From NCBI RefSeq assembly GCF_017815515.1, contig NZ_CP072611.1, positions 1,674,001 through 1,738,000 of the forward strand: DNA of 64,000 nt. The letters run 5' to 3'. This document shows positions 9,464 to 18,520 of this stretch, in pieces. The notes under the pieces are model-generated. The model did not search any database and was not told where the DNA came from. It saw only the letters and a program-made list of their open reading frames with translations. The first letter of the stretch is position 1. Every line of letters starts with the position of its first letter. The DNA is from Aureimonas populi. GTDB lineage: Bacteria; Pseudomonadota; Alphaproteobacteria; Rhizobiales; Rhizobiaceae. The translations under genes were made by a program, and so were the position numbers.

Positions 9464-10891
9464 ATGCAGAACACCGCCCGCATCTGGGAACTCGTCGATG
9501 AGAGGCGCGCCGACTATCTGGCGCTGAGCGACCGTGTCTGGGAGATGCCCGAGCTCGCCTATACCGAGTTCCGCTCCGTGGCCGAGCACCGCGCTATGCT
9601 GGAGGCGGAGGGCTTCGCCATCACCGACGAGCCGGCGGGCATCCCGACGGCGGTGGTGGGCGAGGCGGGCGAGGGCGGCCCGGTCATCGCCTTCCTCGGC
9701 GAGTACGATGCCCTGCCGGGGCTTAGCCAGGAGGCCGGCATCGCCGAGCACAAGCCCTTGCCGGGCAGCGGCTACGGCCATGGCTGCGGCCACAACATGC
9801 TCGGCTCGGCGGCGCTGCTGGCCGCCACCGCCTACAAGAACTACCTGAAGGAGAACGGCCTGCCCGGCACGGTGCGCTATTACGGCTGCCCGGCCGAGGA
9901 GGGCGGGGCCGCCAAGGCCTTCATGGTGCGCGACGGGCTGTTTGCCGACGTGGACGCGGCGATCACCTGGCATCCGGCCTCCATCACTCGCGTCGACGAC
10001 GCCAAGAGCCTTGCCAACACGCGCATCGACTTCACCTTCACCGGCCGCGCCTCCCACGCAGCCGCCGCCCCGCATCTGGGCCGCAGCGCGCTCGACGCGG
10101 TGGAGCTGATGAATGTGGGCGTCAACTACCTGCGCGAGCACGTGCCCTCCGACTCGCGCATCCACTATGCGCTGATCGACGCCGGCGGCATCGCGCCCAA
10201 CGTGGTGCAGGCCAGGGCCACCGTGCGCTACGCCATCCGCTCGCGCGACATCCACGGCATGAAGGCGCTGAACGAGCGCGTGAAGAAGGTGGCCGAGGGC
10301 GCGGCGCTGATGACGGAGACCAAGGTCGAGATCAAGATCCTGTCGGCCGTGTCCAACCTCCTCGGCAACACGCCGATGGAGGAGGTCATGTACGCCAACA
10401 TGCAGCGCCTCGGCCCCGTCGCCTTCGACGATGAGGACCGCGCCTATGCCCGCGCGATCCAGGCGACGCTGTCGCAGGAGGACATACTGAACGACTATCG
10501 CCGCGCCGGCGCCGAGCCGCGCGAGGACGCGCCGCTGTGCGACTTCATCGTGCCGCTGGAGGCCGAGGGCGAGGCGATGATCGGCTCCACCGACGTGGGC
10601 GACGTGTCCTGGGTGGTGCCCACCGTGCAGGCCCGCGCCGCCACCCACGCGATCGGCACGCCGGGCCATTCCTGGCAGATCACCGCGCAAGGCAAGTCCG
10701 GCCAGGCCCACAAGGGGCTGGTCTATGCCGCCAAGGTCATGGCCGGCACGGCGGTCGATCTCCTGTCCGACCCCGCGCTGCTCGCCCGCGCCAAGGCGGA
10801 TCACAAGGCGCGCACCGATCGCACGCCCTATGAGAGCCCCATCCCGGAGGGCGTCTCGGCGCCCATCCAGCCGCGCCCCTCGGGGCACTGA
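9464..10891 (+). CDS. M20-family amidohydrolase (AbgB-like)
   Basis: 475 residues, cytoplasmic metallo-amidohydrolase of the M20D group. AFLGEYDALPGLSQ, GHGCGHNMLG (metal ligands), GCPAEEGG (catalytic Glu) and the lid segment GRASHAAAAPHLGRSALDAV match p-aminobenzoyl-glutamate hydrolase subunit B and related amidases. It has GAGGAG ahead of the ATG. It closes the ABC operon, so it probably hydrolyses the amide or peptide bond of the imported compound. No AbgA partner gene is nearby, so p-aminobenzoyl-glutamate itself is not assured as substrate. Confidence 0.85.
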   Translation: MQNTARIWELVDERRADYLALSDRVWEMPELAYTEFRSVAEHRAMLEAEGFAITDEPAGIPTAVVGEAGEGGPVIAFLGEYDALPGLSQEAGIAEHKPLPGSGYGHGCGHNMLGSAALLAATAYKNYLKENGLPGTVRYYGCPAEEGGAAKAFMVRDGLFADVDAAITWHPASITRVDDAKSLANTRIDFTFTGRASHAAAAPHLGRSALDAVELMNVGVNYLREHVPSDSRIHYALIDAGGIAPNVVQARATVRYAIRSRDIHGMKALNERVKKVAEGAALMTETKVEIKILSAVSNLLGNTPMEEVMYANMQRLGPVAFDDEDRAYARAIQATLSQEDILNDYRRAGAEPREDAPLCDFIVPLEAEGEAMIGSTDVGDVSWVVPTVQARAATHAIGTPGHSWQITAQGKSGQAHKGLVYAAKVMAGTAVDLLSDPALLARAKADHKARTDRTPYESPIPEGVSAPIQPRPSGH

Positions 10892-10897
10892 CGGCCG

Positions 10898-10929
10898 GGC
10901 GTTCGCGGGGGCTCTCCCCGGCGAACGCC
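10898..10929. terminator. Strong hairpin between convergent genes
   Basis: GGCGTTCGC (10898-10906) pairs with GCGAACGCC (10921-10929), continued by GGGG/CCCC (10907-10910 with 10916-10919) around a GCTCT loop, with one bulged G. It fills the gap between the stops of the M20 amidohydrolase gene and nagA and is best read as a bidirectional terminator. There is no clear U-run on either side. Confidence 0.7.
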
Positions 10930-12023
10930 TATCCGGTCCGCTCGAGGGCGGCGTCCAGCATCACCAGTTCGTCCAGCGCGCGGCCGGGCTCGATGGCCGG
11001 CGGCGTCAGGCCCATGGCGCGGTTGGGGTTGTCGCAGGCCATCGCCACGGCCGCCTCCAGCGGCAGCCCGGCATGGCGAACCATGTTTCCAAGGCTCGCC
11101 AGCATGTCGATATGCGCCCCGGCCAGCGCTCCGGCCGCATTGACGAGCGCGCCTCCCCGCAATTCGATCCGCTCGCCATAGAGGGTGAAATGGTCCGGCC
11201 CGCCGACCGTGGCCATGGCGTCGGACACGAGGAACATGCGCCCGGGCACGGGCCGCGCGGCGCAGGCGAGCGCCAGCATCGCCCAATCCACATGGATGCC
11301 GTCCGCGATGATCCCGCAATAGGCTTCGCTGTTGATCGCGGTGGCGACCACGCCGGGCGCCCGCGAGGTCATGGGCGGCATGGCGTTGAAAAGGTGGGTG
11401 AAGCAGCTCACGCCCGCCGAAAGGCCGGCCTTCGCCTGCGCGGGGCTGGCGGCGGTGTGCCCGGCGGAGACGATGACGCCCATCTCCGCGATGCGCGCGA
11501 TGGTGCCGGGCGGCACGATCTCCGGCGCGAGCGTGAGCATCACCGGAATGCCGGCCGCCCGCAGCCGTTCGAGCGCTGCGAGCGTCGCCTCGTCCATGGG
11601 GCGGATATGGCGCGGATCGTGCGTTCCCTTGCGCTCCACATTGATGTGCGGCCCCTCCAGATGCAGGCCCGCCAGCCCCGGAAGGCCCCAGGCCTCGATC
11701 ACGGCATCGGCCGCCGCCGCGATCTGCGCGGGCGCGCTGGTGATGAGGGTGGGCAGCACCCAGCCCGTTCCCCGCGCGCGCTGGGCCGCGATGATGCGCG
11801 CGATGGTCTCCGGCGACGGCCCGTCATTGAGCATGACGCCGCCGCTGCCGTTCACCTGAAGGTCGGTGCAGGCCGGCATCATGAGGTGGGGGCGGCTGGT
11901 CGGAACCTCGCCTTCGGCGAGCGGGCGTATGCGCGCGACCCGGCCCGCCGCCATCTCCACGGCAAGGCCGGTCCTGAGGCCTCCCTCGATCCAGATGTGC
12001 TCCGGCGCGATCAGGGCGTTCAT
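10929..12023 (-). CDS. nagA: N-acetylglucosamine-6-phosphate deacetylase
   Basis: 364 residues, amidohydrolase superfamily. HLEGPHIN (metal-binding Glu), SAGHT and HLFNAMPP (metal His residues), IADGIHVD (substrate His) and LVSDAMATVGG (catalytic Asp) are all present. It converts GlcNAc-6-P to GlcN-6-P in amino-sugar catabolism and wall recycling. The start MNALIAPE was chosen because AAGGAG lies 8 nt upstream; an in-frame ATG six codons earlier is possible. No nagB, kinase or PTS gene is adjacent, so it is an orphan here. Confidence 0.93.
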   Translation of the reverse strand: MNALIAPEHIWIEGGLRTGLAVEMAAGRVARIRPLAEGEVPTSRPHLMMPACTDLQVNGSGGVMLNDGPSPETIARIIAAQRARGTGWVLPTLITSAPAQIAAAADAVIEAWGLPGLAGLHLEGPHINVERKGTHDPRHIRPMDEATLAALERLRAAGIPVMLTLAPEIVPPGTIARIAEMGVIVSAGHTAASPAQAKAGLSAGVSCFTHLFNAMPPMTSRAPGVVATAINSEAYCGIIADGIHVDWAMLALACAARPVPGRMFLVSDAMATVGGPDHFTLYGERIELRGGALVNAAGALAGAHIDMLASLGNMVRHAGLPLEAAVAMACDNPNRAMGLTPPAIEPGRALDELVMLDAALERTG

Positions 12024-12147
12024 CCGCCGGGCTCCTTCCATGCGATCGCCGTTGGCCGGCGCCGTTCAGGTTCTCCCTAACCGGGCGCGGCTCCCATGCA
12101 AGGGGGAGGACGGCCTCTTTCGCTGGCCGATGGCCGGCCCGGCCGCT

Positions 12148-13281
12148 TCACACCGCGCGCAGGAGGGCCGGGGATGCGGCGGCGGCGCCCGCCCATAATT
12201 CGTCCGTCAACGCCTCCAGCCAGCGGGCCGCGCGGGGCGCGGCGTCCGGCGCGTGAAGCGTGCGGATGGCGCCGTCGTCCAGCGCGCGGGCGGCCGCCAG
12301 AAGCGCGCGCCAGCCCTCCAGGTCGCCCGGCCAGACCGGCGCGTGCACGGCCGCGCCCAGCGCGGCCAGCGCCTGCGCCTTGCGCTGCTGCTCGCCGAAA
12401 TAGCGCCATTCGGGCATGACGACGAGACGCGCGCCGACACGCGCGATCTCATGGATCGTGTTGTCTCCGGCCGAGGCGATGACGATGTCGGCGGCGGCCA
12501 GGTAGTCCGTCACGCCGGACACCCATCCCAGTTCCCGCAGGTTGGAGAAGTCGGTCTCGTGCCCCTCGCGGTGCGTGGGGCCGAGCACCAGCCAGAGCGC
12601 ATCCTGCGCGGCGCGCGCGCCCACCGTCAGCGGGGCATAGGGCGTGCCGCGGCCGCCCCCGCCGGTGACGGTGACGATCAGCTCGCGCCGCGGGTCGAGC
12701 CCCAGGCGCCGGCGCGCCTCGGCCTTGTCGGGGATCGCGTCCGCCGTGGTGCACAGCCCGCCGCTGTAGAAGGTCCGGTCGCGCAGATAGGCGGGATAGT
12801 CGTCCTGCTCCAGCCGCTCGTCGAAGGGCGCGAGCATGCCCACGCACGCCTCGTAGGAGCCGATATGGCCGATGTCGGAGCGGTCTCCGTGCATTCGGAT
12901 CTGCACCGCCGGCACGCTGGCGGCGCGCGAGAGGAGCGCGATCTCGGCCGAGACGTCGACGACGAAGAGACCGACGTCCCGGTCGTCCAGATGGTCGAGG
13001 ATCGTGCGCATCGTGCGGCGCATCTCCGCAACGCCCAGCGGCACGCAATGCATGACCTGCGGCGTCGGCTCGGCGAAGAGGCGGGGCGTGGGCACGGCCG
13101 CGCCGATCATGTCCGGCAGCTCCACGATCTCGATGTCGCGCGCAAAGCCGTCGAAGAGGGGCGGGCCGGCCGTCAGCACGCTGACGGGCCGGTCGGAGGA
13201 GAAGCGCTCGGCCAGCGCCATGGTGCGGTTGGCGTGGCCGCGCCCCTGATGGTGCACGAAAAAGGCGATGGGCTTCTTCAA
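12148..13281 (-). CDS. MurG-like GT-B glycosyltransferase
   Basis: 377 residues from a TTG with GGAG 8 nt upstream; the frame extends far 5' through the neighbouring gene, which is not meaningful. The N-terminal HHQGRGHANRTMALAERF resembles the acceptor-domain glycine loop of MurG/GT28-like enzymes. The C-terminal half has VTVTGGGGRGTPYAP and ADIVIASAGDNTIHEIARVG, the nucleotide-sugar binding part. Donor and acceptor are unknown. It is last in a three-gene minus-strand glycosyltransferase operon. Confidence 0.75.
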   Translation of the reverse strand: MKKPIAFFVHHQGRGHANRTMALAERFSSDRPVSVLTAGPPLFDGFARDIEIVELPDMIGAAVPTPRLFAEPTPQVMHCVPLGVAEMRRTMRTILDHLDDRDVGLFVVDVSAEIALLSRAASVPAVQIRMHGDRSDIGHIGSYEACVGMLAPFDERLEQDDYPAYLRDRTFYSGGLCTTADAIPDKAEARRRLGLDPRRELIVTVTGGGGRGTPYAPLTVGARAAQDALWLVLGPTHREGHETDFSNLRELGWVSGVTDYLAAADIVIASAGDNTIHEIARVGARLVVMPEWRYFGEQQRKAQALAALGAAVHAPVWPGDLEGWRALLAAARALDDGAIRTLHAPDAAPRAARWLEALTDELWAGAAAASPALLRAV

Positions 13282-13312
13282 GGCAGATGCTCCGGGGGCG
13301 TGAGGGGAGGCG

Positions 13313-14176
13313 TCATGAGAACAGCGTCTCGCCGGGCTGGAGGGCGGCGGCGATCTCGGCGGGGCCGGGCCGGCGCTTGAGGCGGATCGCCTCCTCGCGC
13401 TCGCTCCATTCGATGAAGCCGGCGCGCGCGAACTGGCCGAGCCAGTAGTCCATGCACCAGCGGCCGTGCCGCTCGCGGAACAGCGCGGCGTTGCGCAGGA
13501 TATGGTCGAAATGGTGGAGCGGGGGCACATGCACCGGGTGGTGCTGGTGGTAGGCGCGCGCCCCGGCCGTCCAGAACAGGGGCAGCCCGGCGCTCGCCAC
13601 GCGCGCCGCGAAATCGGTCTCCTCCCCGCCATAGCCGGTGAAGGCCTCGTCCATGCCGCCGAGCGCGCCCCACGCGCGCGCCGTGAGCGCGAAGGACAGG
13701 CCCCATAGCTCGCCCGCCTGCCGCTCCCGGCGGACGCCGGCCTGCGGGATGGGTGGTTTGGAGGGGTGCGCGCGCCCGGCGGCATCGAGCGCGGTAAAGT
13801 CGAGATGCGGCCCGACGGCGCCCGCCGGAAGATAGAGCACCTCGCCCAGAAACAGCCCCTCCCGGCCCAGCGCCGCCTCGCGATAGGAGCCGACGAGGCT
13901 CGGCGAGGCGATGCAGTCCACGTCGAGGAAGACGAGAAGGTCGCCGCCCGCCGCCTCGGCCGCGCGGTTGCGCGCCGCCGCCAGCGGCATCGGCTCGCCC
14001 GGCACGAAGACGTGGCGCACGGGGCAGCCGGGATCGGGCAGGTCCGGCTCGGCCGCCTCCTGCATCCAGGCGATGACGAGCTCGGCCGGCCTCTCGCCCT
14101 GCGCGGCGAGGCTCTTCATCAGATTGCGCAGGTGGGCCCCGCGCCCGCGCACGAGGGTCAGGACGCTGGCTTGCAT
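13313..14176 (-). CDS. GT2-family glycosyltransferase with galactosyltransferase-like C-terminus
   Basis: 287 residues, GT-A fold. The N-terminal SVLTLVRGRGAHLRNLMKSL, the metal-binding LVFLDVDCIASPSL and the later GMDEAFTGYGGEETDFAAR (acceptor/base region as in Glyco_transf_7C) are visible. It starts 19 nt inside the end of the upstream sucrose-phosphate synthase-like gene and ends 31 nt before the next glycosyltransferase start. Probably cytoplasmic; sugar specificity unknown. Confidence 0.82.
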   Translation of the reverse strand: MQASVLTLVRGRGAHLRNLMKSLAAQGERPAELVIAWMQEAAEPDLPDPGCPVRHVFVPGEPMPLAAARNRAAEAAGGDLLVFLDVDCIASPSLVGSYREAALGREGLFLGEVLYLPAGAVGPHLDFTALDAAGRAHPSKPPIPQAGVRRERQAGELWGLSFALTARAWGALGGMDEAFTGYGGEETDFAARVASAGLPLFWTAGARAYHQHHPVHVPPLHHFDHILRNAALFRERHGRWCMDYWLGQFARAGFIEWSEREEAIRLKRRPGPAEIAAALQPGETLFS

Positions 14177-16221
14177 GCGCGGCGCGCCTTCTTCCGGAAA
14201 TGGGCCACGCCCTCGATGATGCCGAGCGCGTGCGTTTCGCGCGCCAAGTAGGAGTGGCGCAGCGAGGGCAGGCTGGCGAGGTCGTCGGAATAGTTCGCCA
14301 CGATGATCGCCTGCGGAATGGTGCGCAGCATCTCGATGTCGTTGCCCGAATCGCCCGCCACGAAGACCGCCTCCTCCGGCAGGCGGCAGCGGCGGCGCAC
14401 GAAATCGACCGCCGTTCCCTTCGAAGCGCGGATCGGCAGGATGTCGAGATAGCGCCCGTGGCTGTGGATCACGGAGGCCCGGAGGCCCGCCTTTTCCAGC
14501 CGCGCCTTCACGAGGGCCACCGTTTCGCCGCGCCCGTCGCTGAAATAGCTGAGCTTGTGGGAGCGCTGCTCCAGCGGCGCCTGCGGCGCGATGCCGGGCA
14601 GGCCGCGCAGGGCCGCGAGCGCGCCGGCCCTGTCCCAGCCGCGCGAGACCACGGTGCGCCATGCGGCGTCGGCCGTATAGGTCACGCCGTTGGCATCCAG
14701 ATGGTAGATTTCCGACCCCACCGATGTGATCATCACCTGCGGGCGGGGCGCCTCCTGTTCCTCCAGGATCGCCATGGCGCTGTGGAAGGAGCGGCCGGTG
14801 GCCACGCCGAAGGCGAGCCCGTCCTGCGCCTTGCGCCAGCTTCCGAAGGCGCGGATGCGCGCCTCGCAGCCGACCAGCGTGTTGTCGATATCGCAGATGA
14901 GGAGCTGGCGCGGGGCGGCAGGCGGGGCGCGGGGTGCCAGGATGTCGCGCGCCAGGTCGTGGTAGCGCTGGGCGTGGCGGCGCCAGTCGTAGATGCCGGC
15001 GGCCCTTTCCCCGCCGCGCGCGAAGGCACGCCACAGATCCTTGTCGGACAGGATGCGAAGGGCCGCGGCCGCGATGGCGGCGGGGTCTCGCGGATCGACC
15101 AGGATGCCGTTGCCGCAGGTCTCCACGATGTCGTTCGGGCCGCCGCTGTCGGTGGCGATGAGGGGCAGGCCCGCGGCGGAGGCTTCGAGCAGCGTGAGCC
15201 CGAAGGGCTCGTTCAGCGCCGGGTTGACGAAGAGGCCGCCGCGCTCGCGCGCATAGGCGTAATAGGCCGGCACGTCCTGCGGGCGGTGCGATTTGGGATA
15301 GGCGACCTGCCCGTAGAGATCGTAACGGTCGATGAGGTGGAGGATCTCGTCCATCGTCTGCGCCATGTCGCCGTCGAGCTCGGCAATCTCGCCGCGCGTT
15401 CCCGCCACGAGGACGAGATTGGCCTTTTTGCGAAGCGCGGCGTTCTGGCCGAAGGCGGTGACGAGGGCGGCGAGGTTCTTCTTGCGCACCGGCCGCGCGA
15501 TGGCCAGCAACGCGGGCTTCTCCGGCTCGCGCAGGAAGCGGCCGATCTCGGCTTCCACGGCCGGCGTGGAACGCGCGCCGCGAAAGGCGTCGAGATCGCT
15601 GCCCGGCGGCAGGATGCGGATGCGGCCCGGATCGTAGGCCCTGTAGCCGGCATACTGGACCTCGGCCTCGTCGCGCGACGAGGCGATGACGAGCGCGGCT
15701 CCGGCAAGGCCCGTCTCCTCGGCCGCGATGCGGGGGGCGAGGTCCGCGCCGCCGCCGCCGGCCCCCAGCGCCTTCTCCTTCACCCGGCCCAGCGAGTGGG
15801 CGGTGAAGAGGAAGGGGATGCCCAGGCGCGCCTGAACGATGGCCGCAACGGCCGCGGCGTCCGCGTAATGCGCATGGAGGATGTCGGGCCGCCCCTCGGC
15901 CTCGATATGCGCGATCAGAGCCTCTGCAAAGCTTTCCACCTCTGCGTGCATCTCCTCCTTGGGCAGGTAATGCGGCGAGGCGGTGGGAAGGCGCACGATC
16001 TCCACGCGCTCCGACACGCGCTCGCGCGCCGCCGCGTAAGAGGGCGAGAGCCCGTAAAAGAGGCGCGTGGCGAGCACGATGCGCGCCCCCGGCTCGCTCG
16101 CCTCGCAGGCGCGCGCGAGGTCGAGCAGGTAGCGGATATGGCCGCCAGTGTCGGCCGTCAGGCCGTATTCGATGTCGCCGGCCTTCAGGCAACCCTGGAG
16201 AGCGATATGGAGCACGAACAT
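14158..16221 (-). CDS. Sucrose-phosphate synthase / sucrose-phosphate phosphatase fusion
   Basis: 687 residues. The GT4 domain (1-430) has the glycine-rich donor entry LTADTGGHIRYLLDLA, HAHYADAA, TAHSLGRVKE and the E-x7-E element ALNEPFGLTLLEASAAG (336-352). The HAD phosphatase domain (440-687) begins ICDIDNTLV (D444, D446), with ATGRS and a late FVAGDSGNDIEML motif. The pair would make sucrose-6-phosphate from a UDP- or ADP-glucose and fructose-6-phosphate and then dephosphorylate it. A mannosyl-fructose or glucosyl-glycerate type product cannot be excluded. It is first in a minus-strand operon of three and divergent from a GT4 gene with a 44-nt gap. Confidence 0.82.
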   Translation of the reverse strand: MFVLHIALQGCLKAGDIEYGLTADTGGHIRYLLDLARACEASEPGARIVLATRLFYGLSPSYAAARERVSERVEIVRLPTASPHYLPKEEMHAEVESFAEALIAHIEAEGRPDILHAHYADAAAVAAIVQARLGIPFLFTAHSLGRVKEKALGAGGGGADLAPRIAAEETGLAGAALVIASSRDEAEVQYAGYRAYDPGRIRILPPGSDLDAFRGARSTPAVEAEIGRFLREPEKPALLAIARPVRKKNLAALVTAFGQNAALRKKANLVLVAGTRGEIAELDGDMAQTMDEILHLIDRYDLYGQVAYPKSHRPQDVPAYYAYARERGGLFVNPALNEPFGLTLLEASAAGLPLIATDSGGPNDIVETCGNGILVDPRDPAAIAAAALRILSDKDLWRAFARGGERAAGIYDWRRHAQRYHDLARDILAPRAPPAAPRQLLICDIDNTLVGCEARIRAFGSWRKAQDGLAFGVATGRSFHSAMAILEEQEAPRPQVMITSVGSEIYHLDANGVTYTADAAWRTVVSRGWDRAGALAALRGLPGIAPQAPLEQRSHKLSYFSDGRGETVALVKARLEKAGLRASVIHSHGRYLDILPIRASKGTAVDFVRRRCRLPEEAVFVAGDSGNDIEMLRTIPQAIIVANYSDDLASLPSLRHSYLARETHALGIIEGVAHFRKKARRACKPAS

Positions 16222-16265
16222 TAACCGCTTTCCTCTACTCGGATACTAAACAGGCAGGAGCACCG

Positions 16266-17351
16266 ATGCCGTTGGCCGGGACGACGCGACACGAACGCCT
16301 CCGCGTGGCACAGGTGGCCCCGGGCATCTTCCCGGTGCCCCCGGCCGACCACGGAGGAACCGAACGGGTCGTGCACGATCTCAGCGTTGCGCTTCGGCGC
16401 TCCGGAGTCGAAATAACGCTGTTCGCGCCCTCGGACAGTGTGGCCGAAGTTCCACGGGTCGGCAGTCTTCCCAGTTTGCATAGCCTGGAACGCAAATACG
16501 GTCAGGTTCCTGCGTCCATACCTTCGGTTCTGGAGGTGGTGCGCATGGAAGAACTGCGCACGAGACTGGATCAATTCGACATCGTCCATTGCCATGGCGA
16601 GTTCTTCCATGCCGCGATTCTGGCGGGTCGCCGCGCCCGCTCGCTGACCACGATTCACTGGCGGGTCGACGAGCTCGACCGCAAGTTGTTTTTCTCGGCC
16701 TTCCCCGACCTGCCCGTCGCCGCCATCTCGGCCGCGCAGTCGGCCGACCTGCCGGCCGCCAACCGGGCGGGCATCGTGCATCACGGCATCGAGAAGGACC
16801 GCTTCCCGCTCCGGGCGGAGCCGGGCGCCTATCTCGCCTTCATCGGGCGGATGACGGACCAGAAGCGCCCCGATGTCGCGATCCGCGTGGCGCGGGCGGC
16901 CGGAAGGCCGATTCGCCTCGCCGGCACGGTGGATGTGGGCAACCCGCTCTATTTCGAGCGCGAGGTGCGCCCGCTCCTGTCGGAGACGGCTCGTTATGTC
17001 GGGCCCGTGGGCGACAGGGAGAAGGCCGAGCTTCTCGCCGGGGCGCAGGCGCTTCTCTTTCCCATCGACTGGCCCGAGCCCTTCGGCCTGGTGATGATCG
17101 AGGCCATGGCCTGCGGCACGCCGGTGATCGCCTGGAACCGGGGCTCCGTGCCCGAGATCGTGGAGGAGGGCGTGACGGGTTTCGTGGTGGAGAACGAGGC
17201 GCAGGCGCTGGAGGCCGTGAGGCGCGTGGGCGAGCTGGACCGGCGGGCCGTGCGTGCGCGCTTCGAGGCCCGCTTCACCTCCGATCGCATGGCGGCCGAC
17301 TATCTCGCCCTCTACCGCCGCCTCCTGGCCGCGCCATGCGCACCGCGCTGA
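16266..17351 (+). CDS. GT4-family glycosyltransferase
   Basis: 361 residues, GT-B fold. The N-terminal PADHGGTERVVHDLSVAL is the donor-side glycine loop, FDIVHCHGEFFHA follows, and the C-terminal E-x7-E lies in PEPFGLVMIEAMACGTPVIA. AGGAG precedes the ATG. It is divergent from the sucrose-phosphate synthase-like gene and overlaps the next glycosyltransferase start by 16 nt. Its first 400 bases look less G+C-rich than its neighbours. Activity is uncertain. Confidence 0.85.
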   Translation: MPLAGTTRHERLRVAQVAPGIFPVPPADHGGTERVVHDLSVALRRSGVEITLFAPSDSVAEVPRVGSLPSLHSLERKYGQVPASIPSVLEVVRMEELRTRLDQFDIVHCHGEFFHAAILAGRRARSLTTIHWRVDELDRKLFFSAFPDLPVAAISAAQSADLPAANRAGIVHHGIEKDRFPLRAEPGAYLAFIGRMTDQKRPDVAIRVARAAGRPIRLAGTVDVGNPLYFEREVRPLLSETARYVGPVGDREKAELLAGAQALLFPIDWPEPFGLVMIEAMACGTPVIAWNRGSVPEIVEEGVTGFVVENEAQALEAVRRVGELDRRAVRARFEARFTSDRMAADYLALYRRLLAAPCAPR

Positions 17352-18520
17352 TCGCCTGGGATTATCCGCCCGCGCCGAGCGGCCTTTCCACCGCCGCGCG
17401 CGAGATCGCCGAAAGCCTTGCCGGCCAGGGCTGCGAGGTGAGCGTCTTCACGCTCGACAGGTCCGGGGTGGAGGCGGCCGGCGCGGTGCGCGTCATCGGC
17501 TGCGGCGGCGAGGTGCGGGCGGGCACCGCGCTGGCGCGGCTGCGGCTTCATGGCGGTGCCGGGCATCTGGCGGCCCCGCTCGCCTTTCGCCGGGCGGTTC
17601 TGGCCGAGCACGCGCGCGCACCCTTCGCCGTGGTGGAAGCGACCAACTGGTATGCGCCCGCCGCGCTTCTGGCCGGGCAAGGGGGCTTCGCGCTGGTGAC
17701 GCGCCACTCGACGCCCGCCGCCTTCTCGCGCGAGGCGCCCGCGACCTTTCGCGACCGGCTGGACGGCTGGGCGGCCGACCGGCTGGAGCGGCGGCAGGCG
17801 CGGCGCAGCACCGCCCTCATCTCCAACACCGCCGACCATGGCCGGCGCATGGCGGCGCTCTACGGCCCCGATCGCGGCCGGCCCCATGCGGTCATCGGCC
17901 TCTCCCTTCCGCCGGCCATGCTGGCGCGGGCGGGCGGGGCGCCTTACCCGGGCGAGGCGGGCGCGGTGCAGATCCTCTTCGTGGGGCGGGCCGAGCATCG
18001 CAAGGGCTTCGACATGCTGATGGAGGCCGCCGCCCTCCTGGCGGAGGAGGCGGCGCGCGGCGCGATCCCCGAGTTCGGGCTCACGCTCGTGGGCGTGGAG
18101 CCGCAGGACCTGCCGGCCGGGCTACCCCCTGCCGCGCGCGCGCGCATCGAGGCGCGGGGGCGCGAGCCGGAGGCCGTGCTGGCGCGCCGCTACGAGGCGG
18201 CGCACATCGTGGCCGCGCCCTCGCGCTACGAGAGCTTCGGCCTCGTCTATCAGGAGGCCATCGCCTATGGCCGGCCGCTGGTGGCCTGCGCGCTGGATGC
18301 GAGCGCGCGCCAGTTCGTCGGCGACACCGGGGCCGGGCGCATGGCGGGGGAGGCGAGCGGACAGGCGCTGGCGGCGGCGATGCGGCCGCTGGTCGTCTCC
18401 GATGCCGAGAGGCTGGCCGTGCGCGAAAAGGCGCTGGCGGCGGCCGGCCGCTTCACGCGCGGGACGCTGGGACGCGAGACGCTGGCGCTCTACGAGCAGG
18501 CGCTCGCTCAGCCGCGATAG
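17336..18520 (+). CDS. GT4-family glycosyltransferase
   Basis: 394 residues. The N-terminal WDYPPAPSGLSTAAREIAESL is a GT4 acceptor/glycine loop, FVGRAEHRKGFDMLMEA starts the donor domain, and SRYESFGLVYQEAIAYGRPLVA carries the E-x7-E element. The ATG lies 16 nt inside the previous gene, so the two are coupled. Its 3' end overlaps the convergent zinc-ribbon glycosyltransferase gene by 13 nt. Substrates unknown. Confidence 0.82.
   Translation: MRTALIAWDYPPAPSGLSTAAREIAESLAGQGCEVSVFTLDRSGVEAAGAVRVIGCGGEVRAGTALARLRLHGGAGHLAAPLAFRRAVLAEHARAPFAVVEATNWYAPAALLAGQGGFALVTRHSTPAAFSREAPATFRDRLDGWAADRLERRQARRSTALISNTADHGRRMAALYGPDRGRPHAVIGLSLPPAMLARAGGAPYPGEAGAVQILFVGRAEHRKGFDMLMEAAALLAEEAARGAIPEFGLTLVGVEPQDLPAGLPPAARARIEARGREPEAVLARRYEAAHIVAAPSRYESFGLVYQEAIAYGRPLVACALDASARQFVGDTGAGRMAGEASGQALAAAMRPLVVSDAERLAVREKALAAAGRFTRGTLGRETLALYEQALAQPR

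Noticed and set aside
13313..16192. A 959-codon frame apparently fusing the GT2 protein to a large upstream domain
   Set aside because: The upstream part is the out-of-frame shadow of the sucrose-phosphate synthase fusion, which has all catalytic motifs. The GT2 gene starts at 14176.
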